Shown here: positions 58,800 through 64,000 of the stretch, one piece after another | How positions within the stretch are numbered: the first letter of the stretch is position 1 | Layout: the number at the start of each line of letters is the position of its first letter | Notes under the pieces: model-generated | The model's input: the letters and a program-made list of their open reading frames with translations, nothing else | Databases searched by the model: none | What the model was told of the DNA's origin: nothing | Made by a program: the position numbers and the translations under genes | Assembly: GCA_036874045.1 (NCBI GenBank) | Contig: CM072335.1 | Coordinates: forward strand, 25,675,501 to 25,739,500 | Origin: Cymodocea nodosa | Lineage: Eukaryota; Streptophyta; Magnoliopsida; Alismatales; Cymodoceaceae | Reading direction: 5' to 3' | Length of the DNA: 64,000 nt

Positions 58800-60614
58800 T
58801 AACCGGATGCAAATAATTCGGCTGGGTGATGATTTTGACGGAAATTTTTCATTTAGGTGCTTAAATTTTAAAATATTTTTTAATTTTTAATAAAAATAGT
58901 TATAAATATAAATAATTATCATATTTATTATTATATATATATAAATTAATGGTTGAAAATTAACGGATAGAACAATGACTAATATTTTTAAAAATTTAAG
59001 TAAAAATTTTATTATATCTGATAGATGTCTTACAAATGGGTGGATCAAGATGTCGGTCGGCCTGTTGGGCTTGTGTGAATACTCAACCTCGTGGGCCTGA
59101 CTGGCCTACCTCCCACATCAACACCTGGTGGGCCTAGTGGGCTTGTTAGGCCTCCTCAATCCGCATGGTACAGTCATCCCATCCCTTACATCATGAACCG
59201 GTCGACTTGATTTAACGGTCAGCGTTGTCGATCCATCTGACCTATGCGGATTAGTCAGTCAGTTTCGTGGGCCTGGTCGACTGGGCTGGATGGGCCTCGT
59301 AAATGCATCTTTATCGACAAACCGAATTAGGATGGCCGTTTGTTCTCGTCGCGTGCTTCATCCATCAATAATGGCGCAATACCTAGCAATGTTGGAATAG
59401 TGAATGGAAATGGATTTGTAATTAATATAGTATTGGACCTTTTATTCAATATTAATTAATTTGGAGATAAATTTTATATACATCTACCTATTAACACTTC
59501 TAGTTATGTATATAAGTTTCTAAGTAACGAATAGCGTTAGGATAATCTTGCATCGAGAGGGTAATAACGGAACTTGTGATTGATATAACGTTAGATCCTT
59601 TGTTCAATACTATTTAACTTTAAGATAGATTTTAACATCTAATGAATGATTAATCAACGAGTTTGCGAGAGATCAAGAACGTTGAACTATAGGCATACAT
59701 CGTAAGGCTAGCTTGTACTGTCGAGCAGCATTAAGAATTTTAAGCTATGAAATTTCATAGGTTGTAAATAAAATTACAAAGTGGCGTAGCGTATGAACCA
59801 TTATCTTTCTAATATTGTTTAGCCGCCGTTCTATTTGACATTAAACCCAAATCAAGTACAGTTCCACCAGCCAACATGTGTCGGTTAATTATTTTCTCTT
59901 TGCAATTGGTATTATTTTTAGGAAGACTTGAATTCCATGCCCTTTTTTTTTGTTTTTTGTTGGTGGGTCTCGGCTGACTTCGACATGTTTTTATTATACT
60001 TTTGCTAATGGGAAGACTCTAACTTCTGTTGTGTTTAGATTATAATACTTGTTGTTGTAGATTTTATAATACCATACATGTGTTGCTGATTATCATATTT
60101 AATCGAGATTAAGGATATCAGATTATAAGAATAATAGCATACAGTCCGAACCGTAGTCTTCCAATCTGATTAAAAGTGGACCATAAGATTATGAGATTTA
60201 CGACAAATAGTTATTACACATAATTCAAACGAAAATTATATTTACAACAAACAGATATTTTTCCTTTATAAATATAATATTTAACAAATTTTAAGATGAT
60301 ATATTTAAATTATATAACGAACATTTATAATATATGGTTAGAGTTTTTTTTTTTTTTGTAAATAAAAATATTTAACATTTTTTTACGGTGAAAAGTGGAA
60401 TGGGCGTTTGGAAGAAAAAAAAATCTTCCACCTGCTCCAACCGACACGAAAAGCTGGACTCCGCCGCGGGCACAACGCACCGCAGGCTCAGACGCCCATT
60501 TCGCCGCATAAATTGCCGTCCTGCGAGCGCCTGGACTCGTCCACCGCTCACGCGTACTGATTTACGTCGGTTTGGGCTTTTTTCTCTCTTTCGACCGCGG
60601 TATCGATCGAGTCC
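58800..60614. promoter_or_regulatory. Intergenic region between divergent importin beta and FLOE-like genes
   Basis: About 1.8 kb. The GC-rich block at 59,040-59,310 contains seven TGGGCY hexamers on the plus strand and is listed separately. The rest is AT-rich. The last ~200 bases before 60,615 are GC-rich and probably the FLOE-like leader. Confidence 0.45.
59066..59296 (+). promoter_or_regulatory. Cluster of seven TGGGCY (site II-type) motifs
   Basis: TGGGCC or TGGGCT occurs at 59066, 59092, 59129, 59138, 59268, 59282 and 59291, all on the plus strand. Such hexamers bind TCP-class factors in promoters of many plant housekeeping genes. The block lies 0.4-0.65 kb upstream of the inferred importin leader exon. 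It could instead be a GC-rich repeat fragment. Confidence 0.45.
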
Positions 60615-62689
60615 ATGGCATCCGGCGGGTCGTCGTCCGCGGGGAGGCTCGGGTCTGGGGCGGGGATGTTTGATTTCGGATCGGATGATGTGCTTTGCTC
60701 GTACGACGATCTGGTGAACCAGGACAACGCCAACGGGAGCCAAGCGGACTCGTCCGGGAAGGTAATTTTTTTCATCCTCTTGGGATTTCTCTTCTAATCT
60801 AGACGGTTGCCTTGTCTGTACTCAAGTCTGGGGGAAAAAATGTTTATTTATTTATTTACTTGGTGATGGAGGTTTTTCGTTTTCGTCGTAATGATTTGGG
60901 TGGGGTGGGGGTGGGAGGTAGCATTTGCTAATGAGTAGGGCGTGATCAGTGGCAATTACTTATTGCAAAAATTATTGTATTAAATAGTGGCTTCATCAAC
61001 ATTTTTTTACGGGCCTTGTAATCGAACGCAAGTATATGTTGATTTTCGGAGTTGAGTGTAGTAAAAAGCTTCCATATCACACTCTTGGACGTCACACAAT
61101 TGTTTTTAGACAGCATTCTCCCGTTTCAGACTGTTTTCTTGTTTTTACCATAATCATGACTCGTGAGATTCTAGAATCCTCTTGAAATGTCAAAGTAATC
61201 AAAGCAAAAGGCGACCTCAAGGCAACATCTCTTGAAAATGTCTGAGGCAAGAGGCTCTATTCATTCAACTAGATGATCATGTAATCAAATACTATAAATC
61301 CTATAACACCTAAAAAATACAATATTGATAACATATTTTATATACGCCTCATAAACACCAATACCAATCAATCATATTATAAAATAGTGAATATTTAAGA
61401 GTTTCCAACAAATAAAAAGCATCTCATCAGTATAGATGATTTCAATTGCACATGTGTGGATATAAAATGTAAAGGGAGTTAAGAATGGATAAATTTCTAC
61501 ATAGATGGGAATAAGAAAACATAAAATCAATTATTTCTACGAAAATTTATAATAAAAAAGAGAGTATTAAGACAAAAATGAAAAGAAGAAGAGAAGAGAG
61601 TCAAGAGTTAAGCACCAAAATGAGATGAAGAGAAAATAAAGAAGAGGAGAAAAATAACTAGAGGAAAAAAGAGATGTTAAGGAACCAAAATAGAAAATTG
61701 AAGTATAATAAAACATCCAGAAACATGAAATTACAATAAGGTGAACTGGATAATTAAAGGTGGTGAGGTGATCAAAGTGTATCACGTTGACCTATGGTTA
61801 CCATCTAATTGATTCCCACCACTCCAAGACTTATTGAGGTGATCCCCCTTGCTTAGCATGGCCCAGTAGCCTGAGGTGACAATGCAACTCATCTTCATAT
61901 CTATGTGAAATGCAATATGTATTTAGGTATATGCTTTGAGAAACCATGGTTGTCGTAATGGTTTAATTCAAAACAATAAGTTTCACTAGTCAGAGTTAAA
62001 TACTGAAAATTTATTGTTCATGCATCTTCACATGCATTCTAGGAGAGTATGCACTTGGAAAGTGAAGAAAACTATTGAAAAGGAAATGCTTTTTTTTAAC
62101 CAGAACATTCTGATAAAATTCGTCGTGTTTAGTTTCTTTTCAATTGGAAGTTAATTTCCTTTAGTTTTCAACATAAATTGATTCACTACATTTTGCAGCC
62201 AAAATGTAGGATCTGAAGGAAAATATTTTCATTTGCATTAAAAACATGCTCAAATACTTTTTTGGAGTCAAATGACAACAAAATCTCATGTTTTCATTTT
62301 TTAATTTTCCTATGATTCCGTATTTTCCGTTCTTTTCATTGGCTCCAATGGGCCCTTGTAATCCCAAGATATACTCTCTTATAGTGATATCTTATTTCTC
62401 ACATATATAGGAAATTGGAGAGAGAAGAATCGGAAGGCCACTAGCAAATGTCTATTCTCAACGGGAAGGCCACAATAAACAGGAGATAATTTTTGCTGTT
62501 GAGAAGTGTATGAAGAAGTATACTGATAATTTGCTCGGTTCACTTGAGGGAATTAATGGCCGCCTCTCACAACTTGAAGATTACTGTTTTAACCTTGGAC
62601 GATCAATGGGAGATCTGAGATCTGATTTGAGTTGCGATCAGAAGGAATCTGATTCCAAATTTAAGTCTCTTGAAAAGCATCTGCTGGAG
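60615..62689 (+). CDS. FLOE/DUF1421-type protein, 5' part only
   Basis: Two coding exons are visible, 60615-60761 (49 codons) and 62411-62689 (93 codons), joined in phase 0. The gene continues beyond the right edge. Exon 1 reads MASGGSSSAGRLGSGAGMFD, then DFGSDDVLCSYDDLVNQD, the start of the Arabidopsis FLOE2/FLOE3-type proteins. Exon 2 contains KCMKKYTDNLLGSLEGINGR, LSQLEDYCFNLGRSMGDLRS and SKFKSLEKHLLE, the coiled coil of the family. The next expected block (VHRSVQILRDKQEL-like), the proline/glutamine-rich region and the DUF1421 domain were not found before the window ends. FLOE1 is a hydration-responsive phase-separating protein that acts in seed germination; assigning that role here is inference. 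The exon 1 leader is GC-rich. Confidence 0.88.
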
Positions 62690-62754
62690 GTAATTTTTTA
62701 TATAAATATGCTGTTGTCAAACTTTTTTTTTTTACCCTATAAAAATATACATAT

Positions 62755-63460
62755 CCGGGTGCATGCCACCCAGGTACCCTGGCAATTATTTAGGTCTAGA
62801 ACTAATTTTTAATATAATTTTATGTTTTAATGTTTGCATTTGATATATTATTATTATTAATAAATTTATTTTAATTATCTGGTCACCACAATAATCATGT
62901 ATTTAGTGTTGACTTATTGATATATTTACATATTATATTCTTGGTATATTCTTCTACAGGCCTAGCCATGTCATTTAATAAATAGATAATTGGGCAGTTC
63001 TAGTTTATTTTCATAATTTTTTATGATCATGTGTTGATAGATTGATTTTAGTGTTTACATCATTTTTTCTTATTTAAGATTTTACACAATCATTTTTTTC
63101 ATTTAAATGTTCTATTTTTGTTTTATTGGCTGTTTTCATTGTTTTTGTGTGTATTAGTCTAATTTCAGATTTTTCTTTTTTTGTTTGATTAAGATTTAGT
63201 CCTTGCAAGACGGTACTATTCTCTTTTTTGTTTAGTCAAAGCTTTATAATTTTATTTTGTTTAGATGTTATAATGTTAATGTGTGTTTATCTTGATGTTT
63301 AGGATGCTATTTTGACGTATATATTTCGAAGTTATTTACTTTTTACTTGAGTTTAAAATGAATATATGAAGATGTAATATATGTAGTAATAATATAAAAA
63401 ATATTTTTAATTTTTAATGGTCTCCAAGGTGCCCAAGCTTACCCTACTTGAGTGCTTTAA
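62755..63460. mobile_element. Dispersed repeat family 2, copy B, in FLOE-like intron 2
   Basis: The left edge reads GGGTGCATGCCACCCAGGTA, then CTGGCAATTATTTAGGTCTA. The right edge reads GGTCTCCAAGGTGCCCAAGC. The interior phrases TATTTAGTGTTGACTTATTG and ATTATATTCTTGGTATATT match the importin-intron copy. This copy is longer and probably carries extra AT-rich sequence. No transposase is present. Confidence 0.5.
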
Positions 63461-64000
63461 TTAACTGTGATTAAAAAATAATAGTAAATTGTGGATAACA
63501 AAATGCTATCTTGAGCTTTCTATAGATGAATTTGTGTCATTGACGTTATCTAGAGGATGAGCATCAACACAATGTTGTCCCACTCTTTTCAAAAATCGCA
63601 ATTTGTTCCACTGACTGGTCGTAGATTCAGATATTAGGAGATAGGTTTCCCAGTGTAGAGGTAATGTTGTGTACCATTGAATGCTCGTTGAACTCCACAT
63701 TGGTGAAAGCATCGAGCACTAGATTTGTCCTTTTTATCGTAAAAGTTGATTAATTTAATCGAATGAAAGAAAAATACTTTCATTCCACTAAACAGGTGCA
63801 TAAAAATTAGAAATTTCTCATCATGCCACTGCTATAAATGTGAGATGTATTTCAGAGTAGGTATGCTGCCTTTTTTATCAAGATAAAATTGATAAAACAG
63901 ATGCCCGTCTGTGAAACAGAAGAACTTCTGTTTTTTGCTATGTGTTATGCATATATCTTGGCAGGTTTTGTGTTTTTCTTCAACAGCATGACCTTTCTCT
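63461..64000. other. Right end of the window, FLOE-like intron 2
   Basis: Continuation of the intron after exon 2. No exon matching the next conserved block of the family was found up to the last base. An open patch on the minus strand (63,506-63,712) has no recognisable domain. Confidence 0.5.

Noticed and set aside
1-64000. CRISPR arrays, rRNA genes, operons, ribosome binding sites, phage or plasmid functions
   Set aside because: None seen. The window is split-gene plant nuclear DNA, so prokaryotic feature types do not apply.

Overview
This is nuclear DNA from a flowering plant. Eight split genes can be assembled exon by exon, with GT-AG introns (one GC-AG) whose phases all agree. The plant marks are a plastid ribosomal protein, a thylakoid phosphatase, an RKD factor, an ABIL protein, a FLOE-type protein, AT-rich introns and many transposon remnants. 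First exons are GC-rich and later exons AT-rich, which leans towards a monocot, but the sequence alone does not settle the lineage. I see no sign of bacterial, organellar or viral origin for the whole window.

Layout. 1-3.7 kb: AT-rich repeats and an unrecognised GC-rich gene-like patch. 3768-6164 (+): plastid ribosomal protein bS6c. 6569-9129 (-): RKD-type RWP-RK transcription factor, convergent with bS6c. 13435-16101 (-): a 64-residue complex I B9/NDUFA3-like protein in three tiny exons. 16881-19202 (+): ABIL (SCAR/WAVE complex) gene in ten exons, divergent from the previous gene. 21934-28353 (-): ten-exon alpha/beta hydrolase, with LTR fossils in its 2.9-kb eighth intron. 30321-38690 (-): eleven-exon gene with two DUF2439 (ZGRF1/Mte1/Dbl2-type) units and a tandemly duplicated exon. 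40191-48959 (+): eleven-exon TAP38/PPH1-type thylakoid PP2C, with introns full of retroelement remains. 49-54 kb: gene-poor. 54042-56720 (-): importin beta-1, with an inferred 5'UTR exon near 58.4-58.65 kb. 60615 to the right edge (+): the first two coding exons of a FLOE/DUF1421 gene that runs out of the window.

The genes are independent housekeeping and developmental loci and do not form a cluster or pathway. Two act in the plastid (translation and state transitions) and one in mitochondrial complex I; the others act in actin nucleation, nuclear import, germline identity, probably genome maintenance, and seed or water-stress sensing. I found no convincing new multi-gene system. The most interesting observations are the duplicated symmetric exon and double DUF2439 layout, the five-fold hexapeptide repeat and unusual splice sites in ABIL, a repeat family found in three places (two of them introns) and possibly a fourth, and a cluster of seven TGGGCY motifs between importin beta and the FLOE-like gene.
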